Below are positions 22,215 to 28,621 of a DNA stretch of 35,077 bases, piece after piece. Source of the DNA: UBA12079 sp964608745 (GTDB lineage: Bacteria > Patescibacteriota > Minisyncoccia > Phycocordibacterales > UBA12079); the NCBI GenBank assembly GCA_964608745.1, contig CAZSPC010000010.1, positions 1 through 35,077 of the forward strand. Reading direction: 5' to 3'. The translations under genes and the position numbers were made by a program. The stretch's first letter is position 1; every line of letters begins with the position of its first letter. Under the pieces are notes generated by a model. It did no database searches, had not been told where the DNA came from, and saw nothing but the letters and a program-made list of their open reading frames with translations.

Positions 22215-22655
22215 TCATTGTACCAAAGACATTATATATCGAACAAATGATTCCCATACCAAAAAGAAAAAAACGACAAGTGGTACTACAAAATCTGTTT
22301 TTAAAGAGTCTTTAAAATCTTTTTGGTAAGAAAAATAAAATCGCGTATACAAATCAAACAATTTATACACAAAAAAACAAAAAGATCCTATTGATCCAGC
22401 CCAAAACACTATCGTCACATCAAATTTTGAAGAGTGGTTAAAACAAAGTATCGGCAAAACAAAAATACACAAAACAATATTTAATCCCGTCATAAAACAT
22501 GGGATAAATTGTTTACTTAAAACACCAAAATTTTTGTCCTGCGAATAATCACTGTCGATACACCTAATGCATCGAAAAAATTCAGGTACAGACAATTCGC
22601 GTGATGTTTTTTGAATATAGCCATTCCATTCACTTATAATATCTCCCCTAGCCAT
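22215..22655 (-). CDS. Three-helix membrane ORFan
   Basis: A 146-aa protein. A soluble N-terminal part with CIRCID (29-34) is followed by three membrane helices (about residues 50-70, 79-100 and 121-143). Family unknown. AAGGAGGAAAG precedes ATG 22655. It is probably the first gene of a two-gene cassette with the zinc-ribbon ORFan. The paired cysteines in both proteins are the only hint of a shared theme. Confidence 0.65.
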   Translation of the reverse strand: MARGDIISEWNGYIQKTSRELSVPEFFRCIRCIDSDYSQDKNFGVLSKQFIPCFMTGLNIVLCIFVLPILCFNHSSKFDVTIVFWAGSIGSFCFFVYKLFDLYTRFYFSYQKDFKDSLKTDFVVPLVVFFFLVWESFVRYIMSLVQ

Positions 22656-22745
22656 ACTTTCCTCCTTTTTTGCAATTTATCCTTAAAAGTAAATTCTTTT
22701 TTATTTTCTAAAATTAAGTTATCACAAAAACACCACCAAAGCAAG

Positions 22746-22778
22746 AAAAAACTTAGAAGCCTTGCTTCTAAGTTTTTT
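22746..22778 (-). terminator. Terminator overlapping the ddl stop
   Basis: AAAAAACTTAGAAGC (22746-22760) pairs with GCTTCTAAGTTTTTT (22764-22778). The ddl stop TAG (22770-22768) is inside the stem. Confidence 0.85.
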
Positions 22779-23727
22779 GGATTATATTATTTAAGAATTC
22801 TTCTAAATTTGATCCGCTTGCCTCCAAAGACTTCACAAAAATTGATTCGGGGTGTAGTGGCGGAAATGAGTTTGTTTCTAGAAGATATAAGTTACCATTT
22901 TTTGAAAAGATAAAATCAGATGTTGAATAATCACTTAAACCAAGTACTTTATGTGCGTCAGTAGTAATTTGTTCAATTTGTTTTTTGTGAGCAGGACTCA
23001 CAAAATCTGAAAACTCTAAAAGTAAATCGCCAACTCTCTTTTCTCTATAACTAGGAAAATATTTCGATTTTTCAAAATTTATTTTTGCTGGAAAAAGTAT
23101 GTAGGCTTCTTTTTCTCTAAAATTATTTATCACCCCACATGTAACATGTTGACCAACAATAAACTCTTCAACAATTACAGCTTCGGAAATATCCAAAACT
23201 CTTTCGATTGCATTCAATAATTCGTCAAAAGTACTCGCAACACCCATTCCAAAAGAAAAACTACCGTCTGCTGGTTTAACAACATAAGGTGATGGAATTG
23301 AACCAAAAATTTCTCTTGCTCTTTGGTTTAAATCATCCTGTTTTCTAACAATTTCCCGATAAGGAGTTTTAATGTTTAAAGAATTGTGTAAATCGTAAGC
23401 CAAAATCTTATTGGTAGCCATTGCAGACGACAAAGCGTTTGAACCAACGCTCTTTACTCCAAAATCATCTAAAATCTTTTGAACCAACAAACCATCCTGA
23501 CTATCCAGAAGGGCATTAAAAACAACATCAACTTTAATCAAAAGTCTAGCCGGCTCGATTATCCCCCCTTCTGTATACCAATCACCATTACTAGTTACAA
23601 TGACATCAAAAATAATGTACTTGTCAGGAGAAAGATTGGCGATAACATTTTCACCGCTTTGAATTGAGAGTTCTTTTTCATATCCACTACCCCCACGAAT
23701 TATTGCTATTTTTGTACGATTTATCAT
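22768..23727 (-). CDS. ddl: D-alanine-D-alanine ligase-like ATP-grasp enzyme
   Basis: Joins two D-alanines for peptidoglycan precursors. 319 aa. IIRGGSGYEKELSIQSGENV (9-28) is the family N-terminal signature. ATP-grasp features follow: SPYVVKPADGSFSFGMGV (glycine loop), VIVEEFIVGQHVTCGV, and DYSTSDFIFSKNGNLYLLETNS near the end. The usual NTxPGMT is replaced by TNSFPPLHPES and the HGxxGEDG loop by LLDSQDG, so this is a divergent member. It could use a different amino or hydroxy acid pair. TAAAAT lies 7 nt before the ATG; no SD. Confidence 0.8.
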   Translation of the reverse strand: MINRTKIAIIRGGSGYEKELSIQSGENVIANLSPDKYIIFDVIVTSNGDWYTEGGIIEPARLLIKVDVVFNALLDSQDGLLVQKILDDFGVKSVGSNALSSAMATNKILAYDLHNSLNIKTPYREIVRKQDDLNQRAREIFGSIPSPYVVKPADGSFSFGMGVASTFDELLNAIERVLDISEAVIVEEFIVGQHVTCGVINNFREKEAYILFPAKINFEKSKYFPSYREKRVGDLLLEFSDFVSPAHKKQIEQITTDAHKVLGLSDYSTSDFIFSKNGNLYLLETNSFPPLHPESIFVKSLEASGSNLEEFLNNIIQKT

Positions 23728-23734
23728 TAGTTTA

Positions 23735-23740
23735 ATTTTA
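23735..23740 (-). promoter_or_regulatory. -10 box for leaderless ddl
   Basis: TAAAAT on the minus strand with 7 nt between it and the ATG. Confidence 0.45.
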
Positions 23741-23808
23741 CCAAATTAAATCAAATTTGAAATGTGATTTATTCGTTCAATCATTCAATTGAATGTATGA
23801 AATGAAAA

Positions 23809-23839
23809 AATCACCTGGAAACCCGGTTTCCAAGTGATT
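23809..23839 (-). terminator. Terminator of the 169-aa ORFan
   Basis: AATCACTTGGAAACC pairs with GGTTTCCAGGTGATT on the minus strand, followed by TTTTTC. Confidence 0.85.
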
Positions 23840-23854
23840 CTATGCCTATAAAGG

Positions 23855-24364
23855 TTAGTCGTTTATTTTATCAATTACGACTTCTTTGTATAAATCTTCG
23901 GTAAATTGATAAGCAAGAAGAAGTCTTACTTCACGCATTGCTCTTTCCTTGTTTACCCCAAACATGCCTGGGTCAAAGAAAGGGCCTGGAAACCAGATGG
24001 CTCTATCGCCAATTTTGTAACGCATTCGACCCCCATCAAGAGTGGTTGGGCTTTCCAATCTGGACACCTCGTACAATACTTTAACAGAAATGTTTTGATC
24101 AGATACATCTTTTTTTGGAACAATCTTTATCATTCCGATCTCAACCCATTCCGCATTTTCAATATCTGCCGGTATTCCGAGTGGTCGCATTTCTTTTCCA
24201 AGAGCAACATCTTCCTCGCGAATATTAATACACTTCTCACAAAGAAGTATGTTTTCTTCTTCCTTTTGTGCCTCAATCGGTACTAAGGATAATGGGCAAC
24301 ATAAAAGAGTTTTTTCTATACCATAACAATCCATGCAACGATCTTTCCAAATAAATTCAGCCAT
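23855..24364 (-). CDS. Cysteine-rich 169-aa ORFan
   Basis: The N-terminal region has CMDC (about 9-12), LLCCPLS and CEKC (about 41-44), an arrangement suited to binding one or two zinc ions. The remainder is a mixed alpha/beta-looking domain with GDRAIWFPGPFFDPG near residue 125. No known family is recognised. A GTG at 24367 is in frame, but AGGAG at 24371-24375 gives ideal spacing to ATG 24364, so that start is chosen. It is a single-gene cassette between trmD and ddl. Confidence 0.65.
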   Translation of the reverse strand: MAEFIWKDRCMDCYGIEKTLLCCPLSLVPIEAQKEEENILLCEKCINIREEDVALGKEMRPLGIPADIENAEWVEIGMIKIVPKKDVSDQNISVKVLYEVSRLESPTTLDGGRMRYKIGDRAIWFPGPFFDPGMFGVNKERAMREVRLLLAYQFTEDLYKEVVIDKIND

Positions 24365-24448
24365 CACAATCTCCTTTTTTATTTAAGTCGGTTTATCTTT
24401 CTGCAAAAAAACTTAACATAACGAGAAAAAATTAACAAGGTTTTCAGT

Positions 24449-25081
24449 TTATTTTTTCTTTTTCCACTTTTCGATCTCTTTATGATGTCCCGAAAGCAAG
24501 ACTTTCGGGACTTTATAATTTTTATTTTTGTATTTAAAAATTTCGGGTCGTGTGTAGACTTCAGAACTAGAAACTCTATTCTCTTCCAAAGATTCTTCTT
24601 TTCCTAAAACTCCTTTTATCTGCCTTGCAATTACATCCACCATCAACATCACTGGTAATTCTCCACCAGTTAAAACATAGGGGCCAATCGTAATTTCATC
24701 AGTTCTGAAAACTTTTTTAACACGAGCATCTATTCCCTCGTAATGCCCTGCAATTATAATGATATCCTTGTAAGATTTGGTAAGTTTTTTGGCGTATGCG
24801 TTAGTAAATTGTTTTCCGGATGGAGAGAGAAAAATAATCTTTACTTTTTTCTTTCTACCTTTTGCTTTTTGAATTGCCTTGATTACAGGCTCTGCTTTGA
24901 TGACCATTCCTGGGCCTCCACCATATGGCCTGTCGTCCACTTGTCTTTTGTTTTTTGCAAAATCACGGGGGTTATAAAATTTTACTTTTATTTTTTTATC
25001 CTTAATAGCACGAGAAATAATCGACTCGTTTAAATATGAGTCAAACATTTCGGGGAATAGTGTGATGATGTGGAAATTCAT
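24449..25081 (-). CDS. trmD: tRNA (guanine-N1)-methyltransferase
   Basis: Makes m1G37 in tRNAs, preventing frameshifts. 210 aa. Trefoil-knot SPOUT signatures are IITLFPEMFDSYL at the start, DDRPYGGGPGMV (about 49-60), IIAGHYEGIDARV, and TIGPYVLTGGELPVM. Its usual partners rimM and rpsP are not adjacent, but the KH-domain gene that often sits in that operon is nearby. TATACT lies 7 nt before the ATG and is contributed by a repeat element; no SD. The 3' end has a short hairpin (GTCCCGAAAG with CTTTCGGGAC, 24487-24511) within the conserved codons. Confidence 0.96.
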   Translation of the reverse strand: MNFHIITLFPEMFDSYLNESIISRAIKDKKIKVKFYNPRDFAKNKRQVDDRPYGGGPGMVIKAEPVIKAIQKAKGRKKKVKIIFLSPSGKQFTNAYAKKLTKSYKDIIIIAGHYEGIDARVKKVFRTDEITIGPYVLTGGELPVMLMVDVIARQIKGVLGKEESLEENRVSSSEVYTRPEIFKYKNKNYKVPKVLLSGHHKEIEKWKKKK

Positions 25082-25082
25082 G

Positions 25083-25164
25083 AATTTTAGTATACAGTAT
25101 TCGGTATTTAGTATCCAGTATTTTTCAAAAAATTACATTAAGGGGACGATAGGACTCTTAATGT
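25083..25164. repeat. Junction element, AGTATTCGGTATTTAGT word class
   Basis: AGTATACAGTATTCGGTATT-like words (25089-25122) are followed by hairpin ACATTAAG (25135-25142) with CTTAATGT (25157-25164). On the minus strand the words read as serial ATACT/TATACT boxes, the last being the trmD -10 (25089-25094). Confidence 0.7.
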
Positions 25165-25176
25165 AAAAAACAAAAA

Positions 25177-25216
25177 AACCCTTGGAAACTTCAATAAATT
25201 GAAATTTCCAAGGGTT
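25177..25216 (-). terminator. Terminator of the 218-aa ORFan
   Basis: AACCCTTGGAAA (25177-25188) pairs with TTTCCAAGGGTT (25205-25216), with inner TTCAAT/ATTGAA. T-rich on the minus side. Confidence 0.8.
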
Positions 25217-25230
25217 AAAGGTTCTAAATA

Positions 25231-25887
25231 TTAGTTATAAGAAAATATAGGAAATCCCTCAAGCCAAAGCTCATCATCAAACGAATCAACATCGATGTCC
25301 CATTTCTTATTGGTAAAATCCCAACAAACACTTACAGCAAACACTTTGTTTTCTTCTCCTCGAACATAAAATATATTCGAATAACCACTAATATAAAGAG
25401 GGGTTTTTCGCACTTTTAAGGGAAGATCCATCATATAAGCAAGATAAAAACAAAATTCACTCGCATCTTCCCAAATATAATTTTCTGGAAGTTCTGCCAC
25501 AATCTCATTAGTATAAGCTGATTTTCTGAGAGTGTAAATTGTACTTTTTCTTGCCGGAATTTTATCAATCTTTTTTGCTACCGATAAAATATTTTTAGTA
25601 AAACTGCTCCCAACACACAATAAATCGTCACTATTTTGATAATACTTGTGTGGATCAAATGTACTGAGATGCCCTGGCAACTGAATTTCTTTGTAAATCT
25701 TCAAACAGCTTTCGTATCTTCTTTTATAAATTTTAAGAAATTCACGAAGTAATCCAAGATCTCTTTTGGCCGTATCCATTTGTTGTGGAGTCCAACCGGC
25801 TTTTTCAAAAGCTTTCATAAATTCAGCTGCTAAAACAACAGGTGAAAAATATGACTTCTTTTTACCACTTGCGGATGTTGTACTCAT
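25231..25887 (-). CDS. Hypothetical 218-aa protein
   Basis: A soluble protein of unknown function. It is helical in the first half (AEFMKAFEKAGWTPQQMDTA, LLREFLKIYKRRYESCLKIY) and probably beta-rich in the second (YISGYSNIFYVRGEENKVFA, SVCWDFTNKKWDIDVDSF). No signal peptide or membrane helix. AAGGAGGAT precedes ATG 25887. It has a good promoter, a leader of about 75 nt and its own terminator. The middle SVAKKIDKIPARKSTIYTLR is basic and could bind nucleic acid, but no family is recognised. Confidence 0.65.
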   Translation of the reverse strand: MSTTSASGKKKSYFSPVVLAAEFMKAFEKAGWTPQQMDTAKRDLGLLREFLKIYKRRYESCLKIYKEIQLPGHLSTFDPHKYYQNSDDLLCVGSSFTKNILSVAKKIDKIPARKSTIYTLRKSAYTNEIVAELPENYIWEDASEFCFYLAYMMDLPLKVRKTPLYISGYSNIFYVRGEENKVFAVSVCWDFTNKKWDIDVDSFDDELWLEGFPIFSYN

Positions 25888-25966
25888 CGTACTATCCTCC
25901 TTGTGTTTGTGTGACTATTCGCCTATTCGAATATCGTCACTTCTATAATGTACTGCTACACAATTT

Positions 25967-25994
25967 AGTATACAAATCAGTCAATTTTTGTCAA
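25967..25994 (-). promoter_or_regulatory. Consensus sigma70 promoter of the 218-aa gene
   Basis: On the minus strand: TTGACA (25994-25989), 16-bp spacer, TATACT (25972-25967). The best promoter in the window. Confidence 0.7.
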
Positions 25995-26050
25995 CAAATC
26001 ATCATTTATACTTTTTAATTTAGAATTTATAATTTGGCTTAATTTAAATA

Positions 26051-26085
26051 AAAATAAACGGCTCATATAATGAGCCGTTTATTTT
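26051..26085. terminator. Second terminator after the KH gene
   Basis: AAAATAAACGGCTCA (26051-26065) pairs perfectly with TGAGCCGTTTATTTT (26071-26085). Confidence 0.8.
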
Positions 26086-26115
26086 CTTAAATCCTAAATC
26101 TTAAATCTTAAATCC

Positions 26116-26181
26116 AGCTTAATTAACAAAAATAAAAATACCCGTCAGCTGACGGGTATTTTTATTTTTGTTAATTAAGCT
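26116..26181. terminator. Perfect 33-bp palindrome covering the KH gene stop
   Basis: Positions 26116-26148 are the exact reverse complement of 26149-26181. The centre is GTCAG/CTGAC, the middle T/A-rich, and the outer part includes the last codon GCT and TAA of the KH gene. Confidence 0.9.
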
Positions 26182-26519
26182 TTTAGGTCTTCGATTGCTG
26201 AGTCTACATCCGCTGAATCAGCTGCCTCAACTGGTGCTGTATTTTCTGCACCTCCGTTATATCGCATTCCACCTTCTGGCTCGTTAATTTTCAAGTTTAC
26301 CCGTGCATTGTTTTTCATTCCAACAACTCTAAGTAGTGTTCGAATAGCTTTAGCAGTGTTCCCACTTCGTCCAATAATCTTTCCCATATCTGCTGGGGCT
26401 ACATCGAGAGTAAGAAGTACTCCCATTTCGTCAACTTTTCTGTCAACTTTTACTGCTGAAGGATCATCAACTAATGATTCCACAACATATTTCAAAAAAT
26501 CTTGATCTAGTTCTGACAT
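26175..26519 (-). CDS. khpA: KH-domain RNA-binding protein (KhpA-like)
   Basis: A small single type II KH domain protein. ADMGKIIGRSGNTAKAIRTL (44-63) holds the GxxG loop, preceded by the beta strands VDRKVDEMGVLLTLDV and followed by VNLKINEPEGG. 114 aa: the typical 75-80 aa KhpA core plus a low-complexity acidic tail (ENTAPVEAADSADVDSAIED). KhpA-type proteins bind RNA in Gram-positives and often sit in the rpsP-rimM-trmD operon; trmD is about 1.1 kb downstream. No SD. A word-repeat element lies directly upstream. The gene end is inside a long palindrome. Confidence 0.88.
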   Translation of the reverse strand: MSELDQDFLKYVVESLVDDPSAVKVDRKVDEMGVLLTLDVAPADMGKIIGRSGNTAKAIRTLLRVVGMKNNARVNLKINEPEGGMRYNGGAENTAPVEAADSADVDSAIEDLKA

Positions 26520-26520
26520 A

Positions 26521-26625
26521 ATCTATTAGCGTTTAGGGTTTAGCGTTTAGGGTTGTAGGTTTTAAAATTTTTGCCAAAGGCAAAAATTTTACCTATACGC
26601 TATACGCTGAACGCTATACGCTCTA
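26521..26625. repeat. Junction hairpin element, TAGCGTTTAGGG word class
   Basis: The core AAAATTTTTGCC (26564-26575), loop AAA, GGCAAAAATTTT (26579-26590) is perfect. GTAGGT pairs with ACCTAT. The left flank repeats TAGCGTTTAGGG and the right flank repeats ATACGCT/GAACGCT. Same vocabulary as 8191-8291 and 14040-14137. Confidence 0.85.
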
Positions 26626-26736
26626 TTTAATATTAACTTTCAAATAATCGTGCAGTTATTCGACATCTGCATTGACAAGTATTGTAGCAGGTGTTGGGGA
26701 TTTGAGCAAGTATGAATAATTTGAAACAGAAAATGG

Positions 26737-26764
26737 TTGTAATATTATAAAAATCATTTATAAT
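26737..26764 (+). promoter_or_regulatory. Promoter of the tRNA-Thr locus
   Basis: TTGTAA (26737-26742), 16-bp spacer, TATAAT (26759-26764). Transcription would begin about 25 nt before the tRNA-like stub. Confidence 0.6.
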
Positions 26765-26794
26765 GATTGTCAGTTCAAAATTGAAATATTTAAA

Positions 26795-26892
26795 GTCACC
26801 TTAGCTCAGTTGGCTGAAAACCGTTTAAGGTTTTCAGGTGGTTCCGAGCAAAGCGAGGAAATCGTCCAAGTCGAACGAAGTGAGATAGGACG
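26795..26892 (+). repeat. tRNA-Thr-like stub with GAGCGAAGCGAG-type motif
   Basis: GTCACCTTAGCTCAGTTGG (26795-26813), almost the tRNA-Thr 5' end, runs into CTGAAAACC-gtttaa-GGTTTTCAG (26814-26837). CACCT can pair with AGGTG (26836-26840) like an acceptor stem. TTCCGAGCAAAGCGAGGAA and TCGAACGAAGTGAGATAGGA follow. Same order of parts as stub 2 at the tRNA-Tyr locus. Confidence 0.65.
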
Positions 26893-26896
26893 ATAA

Positions 26897-26951
26897 AAGG
26901 AAGAGCTTCCGCCTTAGGCGGTTGCTTACGGAAATTTTTGACAATAAAATA
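26897..26951 (+). repeat. 55-bp direct repeat, copy A
   Basis: Identical as read to 27034-27088. Contains CCGCC-tta-GGCGG, an AGGCGGTTGCT piece matching the reverse complement of the tRNA-Thr anticodon arm, then TTGACA and AATAAAATA. Confidence 0.8.
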
Positions 26952-26974
26952 TAATAACCAAACAAAACAAACAA

Positions 26975-27033
26975 GCCACCTTAGCTCAGTTGGTAGAGCA
27001 ACCGCCTTGTAAGCGGTAGGTCGCCAGTTCGAC
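26975..27033 (+). tRNA. tRNA-Thr (TGT) copy, 3'-truncated
   Basis: Complete from GCCACCT to the T-loop TTCGAC, with anticodon arm ACCGC-CTTGTAA-GCGGT (TGT). It then breaks into the 55-bp repeat instead of continuing to the T-stem and acceptor. It may be a real partial copy or an assembly chimera with 27189-27257. Confidence 0.6.
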
Positions 27034-27088
27034 AAGGAAGAGCTTCCGCCTTAGGCGGTTGCTTACGGAAATTTTTGACAATAAAATA
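27034..27088 (+). repeat. 55-bp direct repeat, copy B
   Basis: Runs up to the scaffold gap. Confidence 0.8.
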
Positions 27089-27188
27089 NNNNNNNNNNNN
27101 NNNNNNNNNNNNNNNNNNNNNNNNNNNNNNNNNNNNNNNNNNNNNNNNNNNNNNNNNNNNNNNNNNNNNNNNNNNNNNNNNNNNNNNN
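27089..27188. other. Scaffold gap of 100 N
   Basis: Lies between a repeat copy and a tRNA-Thr missing its first 5 nt. The 804-bp gene-free stretch 26520-27323 holds only the repeat element, tRNA parts, the gap and the terminator. Confidence 0.99.
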
Positions 27189-27257
27189 CCTTAGCTCAGT
27201 TGGTAGAGCAACCGCCTTGTAAGCGGTAGGTCGCCAGTTCGACTCTGGCAGGTGGCT
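27189..27257 (+). tRNA. tRNA-Thr (TGT), first 5 nt lost in the gap
   Basis: Starts CCTTAGCTCAG. Anticodon TGT in ACCGC-CTTGTAA-GCGGT; T-arm GCCAG-TTCGACT-CTGGC; acceptor 3' strand AGGTGGC (27250-27256), discriminator T. CCA is not encoded. Confidence 0.9.
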
Positions 27258-27312
27258 CATCATACAAAAAACCAGAAGTAAAACTTCTGGTTTTTTGTAT
27301 GATGAGCCACCT
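27250..27312. terminator. Perfect 30-bp hairpin that includes the tRNA-Thr acceptor strand
   Basis: 27250-27279 is the exact complement of 27283-27312, loop AAA. The inner part (ACCAGAAGT, T6) is a normal terminator. The outer 7 bp pair the acceptor strand AGGTGGC with a downstream GCCACCT. It also ends the convergent gene 27324-27716. Confidence 0.9.
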
Positions 27313-27323
27313 AAGAAAATAAA

Positions 27324-27716
27324 TTATTGATTATTTTTATCTCCATTTAACGCATCTTTTTCTTCTGCAATACTTTTGAGAAAATTTGATGAGGTTTTGT
27401 CATTTCCATTTATTTCTTGAACATTATGTACTTTCAATATTTTAACAATTTTTGAAATGGTAAAAACTCTTAGTTTGTTTAATTCTTTCAGAAGCCAACC
27501 TAAAATAGTTAGGGTATGCTCAGGGACATTCTTCCTTTTTTCAAACAGATGTTTACAACCATCTTGGCACTGAACAAAACAGTCTTCTAATTTTCCATCA
27601 CATTTGCAAACAAAATCTTCCGACAAAACCCTTTTGTTTTTTTTATCTTCCCATAACTTTAAAGCCAGAAATAATAAGATGAGTATTAGTATTGTAAAAA
27701 AGAAGTAGAAATACAT
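27324..27716 (-). CDS. Membrane-anchored cysteine-rich protein
   Basis: A 130-aa protein of unknown function. One N-terminal membrane helix (about residues 3-22, FFTILILILLFLALKLW). A cysteine cluster CKCDGKLEDCFVQCQDGCKH (about 38-57) could bind a metal. A helical region then follows (TLTILGWLLKELNKLRVFTI). The ATG has no SD, unlike most small ORFans here; TATAAG lies 10 nt before it. It is downstream of tsf with a word-repeat element between. The repeat-rich tRNA-Thr locus converges on its 3' end. Confidence 0.6.
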   Translation of the reverse strand: MYFYFFFTILILILLFLALKLWEDKKNKRVLSEDFVCKCDGKLEDCFVQCQDGCKHLFEKRKNVPEHTLTILGWLLKELNKLRVFTISKIVKILKVHNVQEINGNDKTSSNFLKSIAEEKDALNGDKNNQ

Positions 27717-27721
27717 AAAAA

Positions 27722-27822
27722 ATAAGCTTATAGCTTATAGCATACAGCTTATAGCCTTGTTAATATTTTGGCTTTAGCCAAAATTTTCCTATCAGCTATA
27801 AGCTATTAGCCATCAGCTCTTT
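27722..27822. repeat. Junction hairpin element, AGCTTATAGC word class
   Basis: The core is ATTTTGGC (27765-27772), loop TTTA, GCCAAAAT (27777-27784). The left flank is AAGCTTATAGCTTATAGC and CATACAGCTTATAGCC; the right flank is ATCAGCTATAAGCTATTAGC and so on, complementary in register. Confidence 0.8.
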
Positions 27823-27863
27823 TAGAGTCAAAAATATCTTATTCGAGACAAAGATAAAATTAA

Positions 27864-28448
27864 TTATATCTCAAATCTTACGAATTGTCCCAATTCAGTT
27901 CTTTCCCCAAATTTTTGAACTGCACCCTCAATCAATCCATTGATAGTAGTTTCTGGATCTTTAATGAATGACTGTTCTAATAGAATTTTTTCTTTAAAGT
28001 ATGATGTTAGTTTTCCTTCAAGAATTTGTTCTCGCATCTCTTCTGGTTTATCTTTTACTTCTTCTTCGAATACTTCCATTGCTTTTTTCTTGTCTTCTTC
28101 AGCAACATCTTCTTTTGCTTTGAAAGTTGGACTAGTTGCTGCAATTTGCATTGCAATATCATAAGCTATTTTTTGAAAGTCTTCATTTTTAGCAACGAAA
28201 TCGGTTTCGCAAAGCAATTCAACCATAGCCCCAACTTTTCCACCGTTGTGAATATAAGTTGCAACAATTCCAGATTTCAATTCTCTTTCTGATTTTTTAG
28301 CAGCAATATCACCTCCTTTTTTACTTAAAATTACAATCGCTTTTTCCATATCTCCCCCAGCCTCTTCTAAAGCATTTTTACATTGTCCGATTGAGATACC
28401 AGTTTTATTTCTTAATTCTTTGATTTGTTCAGTAGTGATTTGTGTCAT
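27864..28448 (-). CDS. tsf: Elongation factor Ts
   Basis: The guanine nucleotide exchange factor that recycles EF-Tu. 194 aa, a short form with one core subdomain, as in several thermophiles and CPR. The N-terminal UBA-like domain (ITTEQIKELRNKTGISIGQC, ALEEAGGDMEKAI) and the EF-Ts signature VELLCETDFVAKNEDF (about 77-92) are clear. Downstream of rpsB in the classic rpsB-tsf order, but separated by a 173-bp gap filled by an A/T inverted repeat. No SD. Confidence 0.96.
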   Translation of the reverse strand: MTQITTEQIKELRNKTGISIGQCKNALEEAGGDMEKAIVILSKKGGDIAAKKSERELKSGIVATYIHNGGKVGAMVELLCETDFVAKNEDFQKIAYDIAMQIAATSPTFKAKEDVAEEDKKKAMEVFEEEVKDKPEEMREQILEGKLTSYFKEKILLEQSFIKDPETTINGLIEGAVQKFGERTELGQFVRFEI

Positions 28449-28490
28449 AGTAATTTTAATTTAAAAAATAATTTTTTATAAAACCATTCT

Positions 28491-28609
28491 TAAATTTTAA
28501 ATTTTAATTTGTAAATTTTAATTCAATAACAAATGTATAAATTTTAAATATTTAAAACATTAAATTATTTAAAATTGAATTAAAATTTAAAATTTATAAT
28601 TTAAAATTA
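28491..28609. repeat. A/T-only long inverted repeat, tsf-rpsB junction
   Basis: The left arm 28491-28527 and right arm 28574-28609 are largely complementary. The left arm is nearly identical to 4525-4560. Confidence 0.75.
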
Positions 28610-28621
28610 GTCCGTTTTTTC

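Noticed and set aside
22611..22913. Plus-strand frame opposite the ddl end and the membrane ORFan start
   Set aside because: It crosses a terminator and antisense ddl; no SD.
24487..24511. Perfect 10-bp hairpin within trmD (GTCCCGAAAG / CTTTCGGGAC)
   Set aside because: It encodes the conserved VPKVLLSGHH motif, so the codons are explained by protein conservation; the symmetry may be chance.
26943..26954. TTGACA and TATAAT adjacent before the second tRNA-Thr copy
   Set aside because: The spacer is about 6 bp instead of 16-18, so they cannot form one promoter.
26796..27263. Minus-strand frames repeating NWRPTAYKAVALPTELR
   Set aside because: This peptide is the reverse-strand translation of a tRNA gene, a well-known annotation artefact.
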